DNA from: Phaeovulum sp.
Lineage (GTDB): Bacteria > Pseudomonadota > Alphaproteobacteria > Rhodobacterales > Rhodobacteraceae
Direction: 5' to 3'
Assembly (NCBI RefSeq): GCF_030684035.1
Contig: NZ_JAUXPI010000059.1
Coordinates: forward strand, 1 to 36,183
DNA length: 36,183 bases
Position numbers and translations under genes: made by a program
Notes under the pieces: generated by a model
Databases searched by the model: none
The model's input: only the letters and a program-made list of their open reading frames with translations
Told to the model about the DNA's origin: nothing
In this document: one piece after another, positions 1 to 7,206 of the stretch
Numbering within the stretch: the first letter of the stretch is position 1
Layout: each line of letters opens with the position of its first letter

Positions 1-44
1 GCGACCTGTCGCTCGCCGCGATCGCTGCCCGTCTGGCCAAGTAA
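1..44 (+). CDS. 3' end of a paralogue of the beta-propeller gene at 293
   Basis: The first 44 bases encode the last 13 residues of a protein plus a TAA stop. They match the end of the complete propeller gene (1749-1792) base for base. The match continues through the downstream terminator to base 131. The window therefore opens inside a second copy of the propeller gene, in the same orientation and directly upstream. How much of that copy is intact cannot be seen. Confidence 0.75.
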   Translation, partial: DLSLAAIAARLAK

Positions 45-71
45 GACCGGCTACGATCTGATCTGAAATGG

Positions 72-101
72 CCCGCAGCATTGCAAGATGCTGCGGGTTT
101 T
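72..101 (+). terminator. Rho-independent terminator after the partial paralogue
   Basis: A 10-bp perfect stem (CCCGCAGCAT, 72-81, with ATGCTGCGGG, 88-97) closes a 6-nt loop and is followed by TTTT. It lies 28 bases after the TAA. The same hairpin recurs after the complete gene. Confidence 0.8.
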
Positions 102-180
102 CCTTTGGCGGGCGGGCTTTGACGAGGCAAAAGCATGCGGCAATTTGCGCAGGCCTTGTGGTGCTCGATCTCACGGAAAC

Positions 181-221
181 TTGATATAAATCATATTGCT
201 GAGGCCGGACTTCCCTAGATT
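181..221 (+). promoter_or_regulatory. FNR/FnrL-type box with class II promoter spacing
   Basis: TTGAT-ATAA-ATCAT at 181-194 matches the FNR consensus TTGAT-N4-ATCAA at 9 of 10 defined bases. Its centre is at 187.5. If bound as a class II activator at -41.5, transcription would start near 229. TAGATT at 216-221 then falls where a -10 element should lie. The box is 99 bases upstream of the propeller ATG. This suggests induction at low oxygen by FnrL or a related Crp/Fnr protein. No such box was noticed before the downstream cytochrome genes. Confidence 0.65.
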
Positions 222-292
222 CCGGGTAGTCGCCATCGCGGATCGTTGACGCACAGCGTTCGTGATTGGCGCATTGAAGAGAGGATCAACTC

Positions 293-1792
293 ATGAAACT
301 TCATCTCACTACTTTTGCTTTGCTCGCAGGCGCTTCGATGTTTGCGATGGCCCCTGCTGCCAGCGCCGGGATCAAGGATAACCCCGGCTACGCCGAAGCG
401 GTTGCCGCTGCGCAAAACGGCGCGGCTGCTGCTTGGGCCAACGCCGAATCGGAACGCGGCGGCCTTTACCTCGTCGCGCAATTCGATTCCTCAGGCCCGG
501 ATGCCTGGGATCCGGTTGCCCACCCGCTGGTCTATGTGACTTCGGAATCGCACGCCAACCCGAACCCGAACCGCACCCTTCCGGGCGGCTTCGCAGGCTT
601 CCAGCTGATCGACGCGATGACCAAGGAGTCGATTTACGGCTTCATCGCTGCCGAAACCGCGAAAACCTCGCTGATGCGCGGCGCGCCGCATGGCGTGGCG
701 CTTTCACCCGACGGTGCCTGGGCCTATGTCGGCTGGTCGGAAATCGCCGAATCTGCGGATAACAGCTCGGTGAACGCGTTCAGCGGCGTCGCCAACCCCT
801 CTGCGACCGGCTTCGCTTCCTACGTCGCGGTGGTGAACGTTCGCACGATGAAGATCGACAAGCTGATGGTCCAGGAATCGCGCTTCCGCGGCGCACCGCG
901 CGCCCAGCGTCTGCACCACGTCCAGTCGTGGACCGACGTTGACGGCAATGATCGCGTGGTTCTGCAGTGGGGCTTCGGTGCCGACGGCGGGCCGCACCAC
1001 ATCCTCGACCCGAAAGACAACAACCGCGTGGCGCGGTCGATCACCTACGAAGACGTGCAAGTGATGGGTCACCCCTTCACCACGCCCTCGAACGATGGCA
1101 AAACGCTTTATGTCTCGATCGGCTCGCCTGAAATCCGCTCGTCGCATGCGCATGGCGCGGCCGGCGTGGCCAAGGTGAACCTCGATACCGGTGCCGTGAC
1201 CAACGTCATGGGCTTCGGCAACCACCCGATCGGCATCATCCACTCGGCCGATAGCAAGTTCACCTATGTCGTCGATGGTCACGGCTCGCATGTCTACAAG
1301 CTCGACAACGAAAGCAACGAGATCGTTGGCTCGGCCTCGGCTGGCGTGGCTGGCCCCTATGGTGCCTGCATGAACTGGGACGAGAGCCTGCTCTATGTTG
1401 ACGGCAAGGGCGAAGGCTCGCACAACATCGGTTCGGTTCTGGGCGTGATCGACCTCAAGACCTTCGTTCCGGCCCGCGCTGGCTTCTTCCAGCAGCCGAT
1501 CTTCCTTGGCGGTTCGGCGAACTCGGTTGACCACTGCATCCTGCATCCCGATCCGGCTGTGAACGAGATCTGGGTTTCGAACATGAACGGCTGGGAAACC
1601 ATCGTTCTTGATCTGAACACCAACACGCCGGAAGCCTGGATCCCCACCCCGCATGGTGGCGATACCCACTCGGGCGGCTTCTATGCCTACAACGGCTGGG
1701 ATGGCGAAGTGATGTCCGACATGGGCGGGATCAAGTCGCAAAAAATGCGCGACCTGTCGCTCGCCGCGATCGCTGCCCGTCTGGCCAAGTAA
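293..1792 (+). CDS. Exported histidine-rich beta-propeller protein (possible copper oxidoreductase)
   Basis: This 499-residue protein has a clear Sec signal peptide (about residues 1-25, ending ASA). The start has a GAAGAGAGGA ribosome site about 8 bases upstream. The mature part shows repeated blade-like strands such as SPDGAWAYVG, NDGKTLYVS, SKFTYVVDG, ESLLYVDG and NEIWVSN, as in YVTN/N2O-reductase-like seven-bladed propellers. There is no CxxCH, so it is not itself a c-type cytochrome. Histidines recur at roughly blade spacing: H87, H133, H208/H209, H235/H236, H260, H311/H317, H414/H418, H454/H459. Central histidines of this kind bind copper in N2O reductase and thiocyanate dehydrogenase, and haem d1 in NirS-type propellers. 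With the cytochromes and flavoproteins downstream, a periplasmic redox enzyme is the best reading. The substrate is not known, and a non-catalytic YncE-like role remains possible. Confidence 0.6.
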   Translation: MKLHLTTFALLAGASMFAMAPAASAGIKDNPGYAEAVAAAQNGAAAAWANAESERGGLYLVAQFDSSGPDAWDPVAHPLVYVTSESHANPNPNRTLPGGFAGFQLIDAMTKESIYGFIAAETAKTSLMRGAPHGVALSPDGAWAYVGWSEIAESADNSSVNAFSGVANPSATGFASYVAVVNVRTMKIDKLMVQESRFRGAPRAQRLHHVQSWTDVDGNDRVVLQWGFGADGGPHHILDPKDNNRVARSITYEDVQVMGHPFTTPSNDGKTLYVSIGSPEIRSSHAHGAAGVAKVNLDTGAVTNVMGFGNHPIGIIHSADSKFTYVVDGHGSHVYKLDNESNEIVGSASAGVAGPYGACMNWDESLLYVDGKGEGSHNIGSVLGVIDLKTFVPARAGFFQQPIFLGGSANSVDHCILHPDPAVNEIWVSNMNGWETIVLDLNTNTPEAWIPTPHGGDTHSGGFYAYNGWDGEVMSDMGGIKSQKMRDLSLAAIAARLAK

Positions 1793-1879
1793 GACCGGCT
1801 ACGATCTGATCTGAAATGGCCCGCAGCATTGCAAGATGCTGCGGGTTTTCCTTTGGCGGGCGGGCTTTGACGAGGCAAA
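1749..1879 (+). repeat. Direct repeat copy 2 (gene end plus terminator)
   Basis: Second copy of the repeat at 1-131, with no mismatch seen. It covers the C-terminal codons of the complete propeller gene, the stop, the terminator and a short 3' flank. Confidence 0.95.
1820..1849 (+). terminator. Rho-independent terminator after the propeller gene
   Basis: Same 10-bp stem, 6-nt loop and TTTT as at 72-101. It lies between the propeller gene and the diheme cytochrome gene. The downstream genes may therefore depend on partial read-through or their own promoter, and the propeller may be made in excess over the cytochromes. Confidence 0.8.
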
Positions 1880-1990
1880 TGGTCGCGAATCTTTCCACCC
1901 TTTGCCCGCCCAGCCCACTTTCTTTATTCGCCTCGGCTGCTAAAGTGCCGCCCTGTCGAAGGACCGGGACACTACCAAATGAGGATACGG

Positions 1991-2653
1991 ATGCAGCAGC
2001 ACATGAAATTCGAATGGCATACGCCCTTGCGCAAAATGCCCCTGGCTTCGCTTTGGCTCGCGCTTGCGCTGGTTGGCAGCGGCACTGCCGCGCTGGCCGA
2101 AATGGAACCGCCATGGTTCCTGCCCTTTGACGAGATGACCGAGCAGGAACTCCGCGGCATGCAGATTTACTACCACGATGCGGGCGGTGTCGGTTCGGGC
2201 ATTGGCTGCGTCGATTGCCACGGCGATATCGGCCAGGGTTCCATTGACGTTGGTGCCCCGGCTACCTCGGGTGCTATCCGCGCCACCTTCGACACGATGA
2301 TGGATGGCGGTGCCGAGCTGATGTCGTTCATGTCGCTGAAACCGAAAGAGCGCGATGACGTTTTCTCCTTCATCAGCCAGGTGCTGCCGCGGGTCAAGCG
2401 CCCGACCTATGGGCCTGAAGAAACCGCGGGCAAGAAGATCTACGAAGAACTTGCCGGTGGCGTCGGCTGCCAGGCCTGCCACGGCATGGATGCCGCGGGC
2501 ATCATCGGCCCCGACATTCGCGGCAAGGATCCGGTCGCCATTCTCGGCGCAATGAAAGCGGTTCCCGACATGGGGATCATCGAGCTGACCGAGGTCGAGG
2601 TTGATCAGGTCGCGGCCTACCTGCGTGCCCTGCACGAAGCCGAGTCGCACTGA
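1991..2653 (+). CDS. Periplasmic diheme c-type cytochrome
   Basis: The start at 1991 is preferred because GAGG at 1981-1984 lies about 6 bases upstream; an in-frame ATG at 1979 would add four residues. The product is 220 residues. A signal peptide (hydrophobic PLASLWLALALVG, ending ALA) is followed by two cytochrome c domains with CVDCH (about residues 73-77) and CQACH (about 160-164). The N-terminal domain resembles the monoheme cytochromes at 3559 and 4019. The C-terminal domain (GPDIRGKD, LTEVE, AYLRALHEA) closely matches the monoheme cytochrome at 2860. It probably passes electrons to or from the propeller protein in the periplasm. Confidence 0.85.
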   Translation: MQQHMKFEWHTPLRKMPLASLWLALALVGSGTAALAEMEPPWFLPFDEMTEQELRGMQIYYHDAGGVGSGIGCVDCHGDIGQGSIDVGAPATSGAIRATFDTMMDGGAELMSFMSLKPKERDDVFSFISQVLPRVKRPTYGPEETAGKKIYEELAGGVGCQACHGMDAAGIIGPDIRGKDPVAILGAMKAVPDMGIIELTEVEVDQVAAYLRALHEAESH

Positions 2654-2688
2654 GTAGCGGCAGGGCCTCGAATCTGTTACGCTAGGCA

Positions 2689-2754
2689 AGCCCCCGTCCG
2701 GGCCTCGCTTTTTCGGGTTTCTTCCCGAAGCGGCGGGGCGGGGCGGGGGTTTTG
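2689..2754 (+). terminator. Possible long-stem terminator after the diheme cytochrome
   Basis: AAGCCCCCGTCC at 2688-2699 can pair imperfectly with the G-rich stretch ending GGGGCGGGGG at about 2740-2749, followed by TTTT (2750-2753). An inner hairpin is formed by TCGGG and CCCGA around 2713-2728. The outer stem has mismatches, so strength is uncertain. Confidence 0.4.
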
Positions 2755-2859
2755 CTCAGCGGGTGCTGCTGCATGAGGTACGGCAGCGCGGGCTGGGGTC
2801 CGGCAACCGTCTGGCGCGCAACGGGAGAGAACCGCCAGACCCGAACAGGGAGACCAGCA

Positions 2860-3210
2860 ATGAAATACCGTATCGCACTTGCCTGCGCCGCAATTGCGTT
2901 TTCATCAAGCGTTGCCGCGCCGTCTCTTGCGCAAGCGCCCGCAGTTCCGTTGTCGGGCTTTGAAGACGGGGATGACGCCGATGCGGGTATGGTGATCTTC
3001 CGCGTCGGCGCGAACCGGATCGGCTGCCAAGCTTGCCACGGCCTTGGTGGCGCAGGCAAGCTCGGCCCCGATATCCGCGGCAAGGATTCGGTCGCGATTG
3101 CCCAGGCGATGGGTAATGTGCCGGAAATGGCCAATGTCAGGCTGACCGAGGTCGAGATTGCTCAGGTGTCGGCCTATCTGCTTGAACTGCACGAGGCTGC
3201 GGCACACTGA
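2860..3210 (+). CDS. Periplasmic monoheme c-type cytochrome
   Basis: The start at 2860 has CAGGGAGA just upstream and gives a classic signal peptide (MKYRIALACAAIAF, ending SLA before Q25). A longer in-frame reading from 2752 would bury this signal, so it is rejected. The product is 116 residues with one haem site, CQACH at 56-60. The region after the haem (GPDIRGKDSVAI, VPEM, LTEVEIAQVSAYLLELHEA) is nearly a copy of the second domain of the diheme cytochrome. The Met in VPEM is a candidate sixth haem ligand. It is probably an electron carrier in the same periplasmic chain. Confidence 0.85.
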   Translation: MKYRIALACAAIAFSSSVAAPSLAQAPAVPLSGFEDGDDADAGMVIFRVGANRIGCQACHGLGGAGKLGPDIRGKDSVAIAQAMGNVPEMANVRLTEVEIAQVSAYLLELHEAAAH

Positions 3211-3253
3211 CCCCGGCAGGGCGCGCGGGCACCGCCGGGGCCAGCCCGCGCGC
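3211..3253 (+). other. Interleaved GC stems with pseudoknot topology
   Basis: Directly after the stop, CCCCGGC (3211-3217) pairs with GCCGGGG (3234-3240), and GCGCGCGGG (3221-3229) pairs with CCCGCGCGC (3245-3253). The stems interleave, so they are either alternatives or an H-type pseudoknot. There is no T-run, so it is not a standard terminator. It may protect mRNA 3' ends or attenuate. Confidence 0.45.
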
Positions 3254-3558
3254 AAAATCTGCCCTACACGACAAAGTTATTTGGTGCAGATATTAGCCAA
3301 CGCCTTGGCGTAAAAGCGGTTTTTACTCGTATTTTGCAAACATGTATTGCCCCTGCGACATTCGCGCGCGTTGGAATCACGCGCAAAAGATGCTTAAAAC
3401 ATCATGTGTCCTTTCCAGCCTCGGCGCACGGGTTTCGTGCAATGTGCAGGCCCAGGGGGGCGCAACTGCGGCGGCGGCTGATGCCAGCGGTGCAGCGCAA
3501 GAGGATCGGCAAAGACCCGCTTTCCATATCGGCTGCGGGCCAGAAGAAGGTAAAGAAA
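3254..3558 (+). promoter_or_regulatory. AT-richer intergenic region with candidate operator
   Basis: This gap between two cytochrome genes is more AT-rich than its surroundings. It holds an inverted repeat TTGG-N12-CCAA (about 3281-3300) and an overlapping GCCAA-CGCC-TTGGC repeat (about 3297-3310). Both are possible regulator sites, but no family could be assigned. I found no convincing FNR box. Reading frames crossing the 3' part have no credible protein features. It probably contains a promoter for the next cytochrome. Confidence 0.35.
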
Positions 3559-3876
3559 ATGATGAATTCGACCACGAAGATTGCCACGGCGCTTACCGGG
3601 CTGTTCGCGCTGGCCATGCCCGCGTTTGCCCAGGCACCCGCGCTGACGGATCTCGAGGCCGCTGGCAAACTGGTTTTCGAGGAAGAGATCGGCTGCATCG
3701 AGTGCCACGGCGCGCTGGCCAAGGGCGATGTCGGCGTTGGCCCGAACATTCAGGGCAAGTCGGCCGATGAGATCCGTGGGCAGATCGAGTCGAACGAGCT
3801 GATGATGTTCGACGCCACTGACGAGCAGCTTGCGGCGGTCGTGGCATACCTCGCCTATCTGAAAGCCAACCCCTGA
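3559..3876 (+). CDS. Periplasmic monoheme c-type cytochrome
   Basis: The start at 3559 follows AGAAGG with about 8 bases spacing; an ATG at 3562 is equally usable. An upstream extension in frame would bury the signal peptide and is rejected. The product is 105 residues: signal peptide to about residue 24 (ending AFA), then one small class I cytochrome c domain with CIECH at 46-50. Candidate distal Met ligands lie in ELMMFDATDEQ. It resembles the next cytochrome and the N-terminal half of the diheme protein. Likely a soluble electron carrier. Confidence 0.8.
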   Translation: MMNSTTKIATALTGLFALAMPAFAQAPALTDLEAAGKLVFEEEIGCIECHGALAKGDVGVGPNIQGKSADEIRGQIESNELMMFDATDEQLAAVVAYLAYLKANP

Positions 3877-4018
3877 TCTGGCTGACCGCCGGTAGCGGTT
3901 GACGCAAATCCGCCGCGGTCTCGGGCCGCGGCGGTGGCAGTGTGCCATTCCAACATGACTGACGAACGGAATCTGCCCCGGCCCTAACCGTGGCCGCAGG
4001 ACCATGGGGGTCTTTTGC

Positions 4019-4330
4019 ATGAAAATCTTGCCGGTCGTCGCGGCGCTTCTGTTTGCGGCAACGCAGGGCTCTGCACAGGGCGATGTGCTGCCGCCCGATA
4101 TTGCCGCGGGCAAAGCGCTTTACGAGGTCAACGAAAGAGGTGGCTACGGCTGCATCCCCTGTCACGGCGACAAGGCGCAGGGCGGGCGCGACGGCCCCAA
4201 GATAATCGGCCAGGATCCCGTGAACATGAAGATCCAGCTCGAAACGAACGATTCAATGTCGTTCATCGATCTGACTGATGCGCAATTTGCGCAAATCTCG
4301 GCCTATCTGAAATATCTCGCCGGAATGTGA
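4019..4330 (+). CDS. Periplasmic monoheme c-type cytochrome
   Basis: The start at 4019 gives a typical signal peptide (MKILPVVAALLFAA, ending SAQ). An ATG at 4004 with AGGA upstream is a real alternative adding five residues. The mature protein is about 83 residues with CIPCH at 45-49 and a Met-rich segment (NDSMSFIDLTDAQ) supplying the likely sixth ligand. It is closest to the cytochrome at 3559. It is the fourth cytochrome gene and the fifth haem site within 2.4 kb. Confidence 0.8.
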   Translation: MKILPVVAALLFAATQGSAQGDVLPPDIAAGKALYEVNERGGYGCIPCHGDKAQGGRDGPKIIGQDPVNMKIQLETNDSMSFIDLTDAQFAQISAYLKYLAGM

Positions 4331-4468
4331 AGCCCGGGCGCTGACCCCGCGCGGACGCCGCACCCTGCGGCGGTCTGGCGCGCGCTGGTCACGAAATTCG
4401 GCGTTCACGCGCGGCGCTGTTTCGCGTAAGCTTTGCCGGTTCACCCAAACCTGTTGGCGGAGCCGCGC

Positions 4469-4960
4469 ATGCCCAGATCGCCCGTCACCCATGGCCTTGC
4501 TGCACTCGCGGCGCTCATGGTGTCGGCGCTGCCGGTGCTGGCGCGCGAGGTGCGGCTGACCACCACGATGGCGCGGAACTTCATCGGCGGGGCCTATGCG
4601 GTAGTGTATGTTGTGGATGCGGAAGGCAAATATGCACAGACAGTGCATGTGTTCGGCACCACGCAGCGCTACTATTCGCATCTTCGCAACTGGTACCGGG
4701 CTACCGGTCTGGCCGGGTCAGACCGCGCCGCCGAGGCTGATGGCCGCTCTGGCGCAAGCCTGCGGCGCGGCCAGGTGGCCGAGCTGACGGTTGAACTTGC
4801 CGATGCGCTTTTTGATCTGGGCTATGTGCTGCGCATCGACAGCACGCTTTACGAGGGCCGCGATTACGGCACCGATGCCGAAGTGCCGCTTGTCAGCGCC
4901 GCGTCAGGGGTGCCAGCCGAAGGTCGCGGTTACGTCAAAAGCCTCCGGTTCGACCTCTAG
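4469..4960 (+). CDS. DUF2271 periplasmic protein with ApbE flavinylation motif
   Basis: The start at 4469 follows GGCGGAG and gives a signal peptide (residues 1-25, ending VLA). A TTG reading from 4433 is less likely. The 163-residue protein resembles the DUF2271 family, which recurs beside PepSY membrane proteins and ApbE. Residues 91-97 are D-G-R-S-G-A-S, matching the ApbE target pattern D-x-x-[ST]-G-A-[ST] used to attach FMN covalently, here on Ser94 (codon 4748-4750). It lies 17 bases before the PepSY-flavodoxin gene and is followed by apbE. I infer that it is the periplasmic FMN carrier linking the membrane reductase to downstream partners. Confidence 0.75.
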   Translation: MPRSPVTHGLAALAALMVSALPVLAREVRLTTTMARNFIGGAYAVVYVVDAEGKYAQTVHVFGTTQRYYSHLRNWYRATGLAGSDRAAEADGRSGASLRRGQVAELTVELADALFDLGYVLRIDSTLYEGRDYGTDAEVPLVSAASGVPAEGRGYVKSLRFDL

Positions 4961-4977
4961 ATCAGCGCGGGATCAGA

Positions 4978-7206
4978 ATGCAGCGCAGGCTTCACGCGGT
5001 ATCCGGGATTGCCGCATCACTGTTGCTGGTGGCGCTGGCGGTATCGGGGGCGCTCTTGGCACCGCTTCCGGCGCTTGACCGTGCCGGGGTTTCGGTGCCG
5101 CCGCGCGGCGCGGTGAACCTTGCCGATCTGGCGTCGGCGGTGGTGGCGCGCTACCCCGCTGCCGAACAGATCACCCGCAAGCCTTCAGGGCGGGTGGTGG
5201 TAGATTATGCGCTTGATGACGAGCCGCTCAGCGTGACCATCGACCCAGCGACCGCCGCTCCGATCGCTCCCTATGCGCCCTCGGCCTTTGGCACAAGGCT
5301 TGGCGATTTTCACCGAGCCTTCGCCATGGGCGATGCGCCGCTGGGTCACGGCCTTGCCGGGCTTGGCGCGCTGGCGCTGCTGGCGGTGGCGCTATCGGGG
5401 TTGCGCCTGCTGCTGACCCGGATGGGCGGAATTGCCCTGCTTGGCGCGCCGGTGCGCGGCACGCCGCTGCAAAAGCTGCATGTTCTGGCCAGCCGCGCGA
5501 GCTTTCTGGGGCTGGTGCTGCTGGCGTTGAGCGGTGCATGGATGTCGGCGGCTTTCTTTCGCATCCTGCCGACCGGGATCGAGGCGCAGCCCGCATACCC
5601 CGCAGCACTCAGCGGCGCGGCACCGTTGCCACTGGCAGATATGGCGGCGCTGCGCGTGGTCGATCTCGGCGATCTGCGCAGGCTGATCCTGCCCTATGCG
5701 GGCGATGCGTTCGAACCGCTGGAGTTGCAGACCCGCCTAGGCGCGGGCTTCATCGATCAGGCAAGCGGTGAGGTGGTGGCGTGGCTGCCGCATTCCCCGG
5801 CGCGGCGGGTCTATGCGGCGGTTCTTGCGCTGCACACCGGGCAAGGGCTCTGGTGGCTGGCGCTGCTCACCGGGGCTTCGGCGCTCGTGGTGCCGGTGCT
5901 TGCCTACTCCGGTCTGGTGCTCTGGTGGCGTCGCCGCCGGGCGCGGCCACGCATTCGCCGCAACGTGGCGCTGGGCGATGCCGACACGGTCATTCTGGTC
6001 GGCTCCGAGGGCAATTCGACCTGGGGCTTTGCCTATACCCTGCAAAACGCGCTGACCGCCGCCGGGCATTTCGTGCATGTGGCCGAGATGAACCAGCTTT
6101 CGGCGGCGCATTGCGGCGATCGGCGGATGTTCATTCTGACCGCGACCTATGGCGATGGCGCAGCCCCGGCGACGGCGCGGAAATTCCTTGAAATCCTGCC
6201 GAAACTGAAGGCCAAGCCAAAGCGCGGGGTGACCGTGCTTGGCTTTGGCGACCGCGACTTCGGGCATTTTTGCTATTTCGCGGTCGAGGTCGAGGCGGCG
6301 CTGATTGCCAAGGGCTGGCCGATCTTTTCGCATCTGGAGACGATCAACCGCGAATCGCCGCAAGAATTCGCCCGCTGGGGCGATGGCATCGCCCCGCATC
6401 TGGGGCATGGGCTGCGGCTTGTGCATATCGCCGAAACGCCGCGTCGGCAGCCATTCGAGCTGCTCTCGCGGCAAGATTACGGTGCCGAGGTGGGCGCGCC
6501 CTCGGCGGTCATGCGCTTTGGCGCGCCGCCCGATGTGCGCGTCGGGCTTTGGCAGAAACTGACCGGGCGCGCGGCGCTGCCCTATTTCGAGGCGGGCGAC
6601 CTGATCGGCATCGTGCCGCCGGGGTCGAACATGCCGCGTTACTATTCCATCGGTTCGGCCTCGGCGGATGGATTTCTGGAGTTTTCGGTGCGCGAGCACG
6701 AACACGGGCTCTGCTCTCGCTATCTGCATGGGCTGCGCGCGGGCGACCGGATTTCCGCCTTCGTGCGGCCGAACCCGGAGTTCCGGCTTGATAGCGGGCG
6801 CAACCCGGTCATTCTGGTCGGCGCGGGCTGTGGGGTGGGGCCGCTTGCGGGCTTCATCCGCGCCAACAAGATGCGCCGTCCGATGCGGCTTTACTTTGGC
6901 GCGCGCGACCCGGTTGCGGATTTTCTCTATCGCCGCGAAATGCTGGAATGGCTGGCCGAAGGCAAGCTTTCGGCGCTGGTCACCGCTTTCAGCCGCACCG
7001 CCGATCCGGCCTATCTGCAAGACAAGATCGAGGCGGATGCCGAGGTGCTGCGCGCCATGGTCAAGGCCGGGGCGCAGCTGATGGTGGTGGGCAGCCGCGA
7101 GATGGCGCGCGACGTGAGGTCCGCCTTCGAGCGGGTATTGGCGAGCGAGGGCATTGCCACGGACAAGCTCAGGGCCGAGGGCCGCTATGTCGAAGACATC
7201 TACTAG
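4978..7206 (+). CDS. PepSY membrane protein fused to flavodoxin/FAD/NAD(P)H reductase
   Basis: The 742-residue product starts with a PepSY-type membrane region with four predicted helices (about 9-30, 124-146, 171-194, 290-316). Periplasmic parts lie between them, and H112, H124, H168 and H286 near the helices could bind haem. A cytoplasmic flavodoxin domain follows (about 335-480; FMN loop SEGNSTW at 343-349 and TYGDGAAP at 390-397). Next is a ferredoxin-reductase-like module with the FAD motif PRYYSIGSAS (553-562), the nucleotide motif GAGCGVGPLAGF (615-626) and C-terminal Tyr. The architecture resembles sulfite reductase flavoprotein or P450 reductase joined to a ferric-reductase-like membrane part. 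It should move electrons from cytoplasmic NAD(P)H across the membrane, probably to the flavinylated DUF2271 protein. Confidence 0.85.
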   Translation: MQRRLHAVSGIAASLLLVALAVSGALLAPLPALDRAGVSVPPRGAVNLADLASAVVARYPAAEQITRKPSGRVVVDYALDDEPLSVTIDPATAAPIAPYAPSAFGTRLGDFHRAFAMGDAPLGHGLAGLGALALLAVALSGLRLLLTRMGGIALLGAPVRGTPLQKLHVLASRASFLGLVLLALSGAWMSAAFFRILPTGIEAQPAYPAALSGAAPLPLADMAALRVVDLGDLRRLILPYAGDAFEPLELQTRLGAGFIDQASGEVVAWLPHSPARRVYAAVLALHTGQGLWWLALLTGASALVVPVLAYSGLVLWWRRRRARPRIRRNVALGDADTVILVGSEGNSTWGFAYTLQNALTAAGHFVHVAEMNQLSAAHCGDRRMFILTATYGDGAAPATARKFLEILPKLKAKPKRGVTVLGFGDRDFGHFCYFAVEVEAALIAKGWPIFSHLETINRESPQEFARWGDGIAPHLGHGLRLVHIAETPRRQPFELLSRQDYGAEVGAPSAVMRFGAPPDVRVGLWQKLTGRAALPYFEAGDLIGIVPPGSNMPRYYSIGSASADGFLEFSVREHEHGLCSRYLHGLRAGDRISAFVRPNPEFRLDSGRNPVILVGAGCGVGPLAGFIRANKMRRPMRLYFGARDPVADFLYRREMLEWLAEGKLSALVTAFSRTADPAYLQDKIEADAEVLRAMVKAGAQLMVVGSREMARDVRSAFERVLASEGIATDKLRAEGRYVEDIY

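Larger units (their letters stand above)
1..131 (+). repeat. Direct repeat copy 1 (gene end plus terminator)
   Basis: Bases 1-131 are identical to 1749-1879. They cover the last codons of the propeller gene, its stop, the terminator hairpin and about 30 bases beyond. The sequences diverge immediately after. The left end of the repeat lies outside the window. Perfect identity in non-coding DNA points to recent duplication, gene conversion or an assembly edge. Confidence 0.95.

Noticed and set aside
704-1741. Long minus-strand open frame of 345 codons inside the propeller gene
   Set aside because: It is His/Arg/Val-rich with no family character and mirrors the codon bias of the plus-strand gene; it is a shadow frame in GC-rich DNA.
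293-1792. Cytochrome cd1 nitrite reductase or NirF/NirN identity for the propeller
   Set aside because: There is no CxxCH domain and no recognisable d1-family N terminus; kept only as a distant fold possibility.
1880-1990. Second FNR box before the diheme cytochrome
   Set aside because: No TTGAT-N4-ATCAA-like palindrome was found in this gap.
5866-5881. TGAS (residues 298-301) in the PepSY-flavodoxin protein as a flavinylation site
   Set aside because: It lacks the preceding Asp of the ApbE motif and lies inside a predicted membrane helix.
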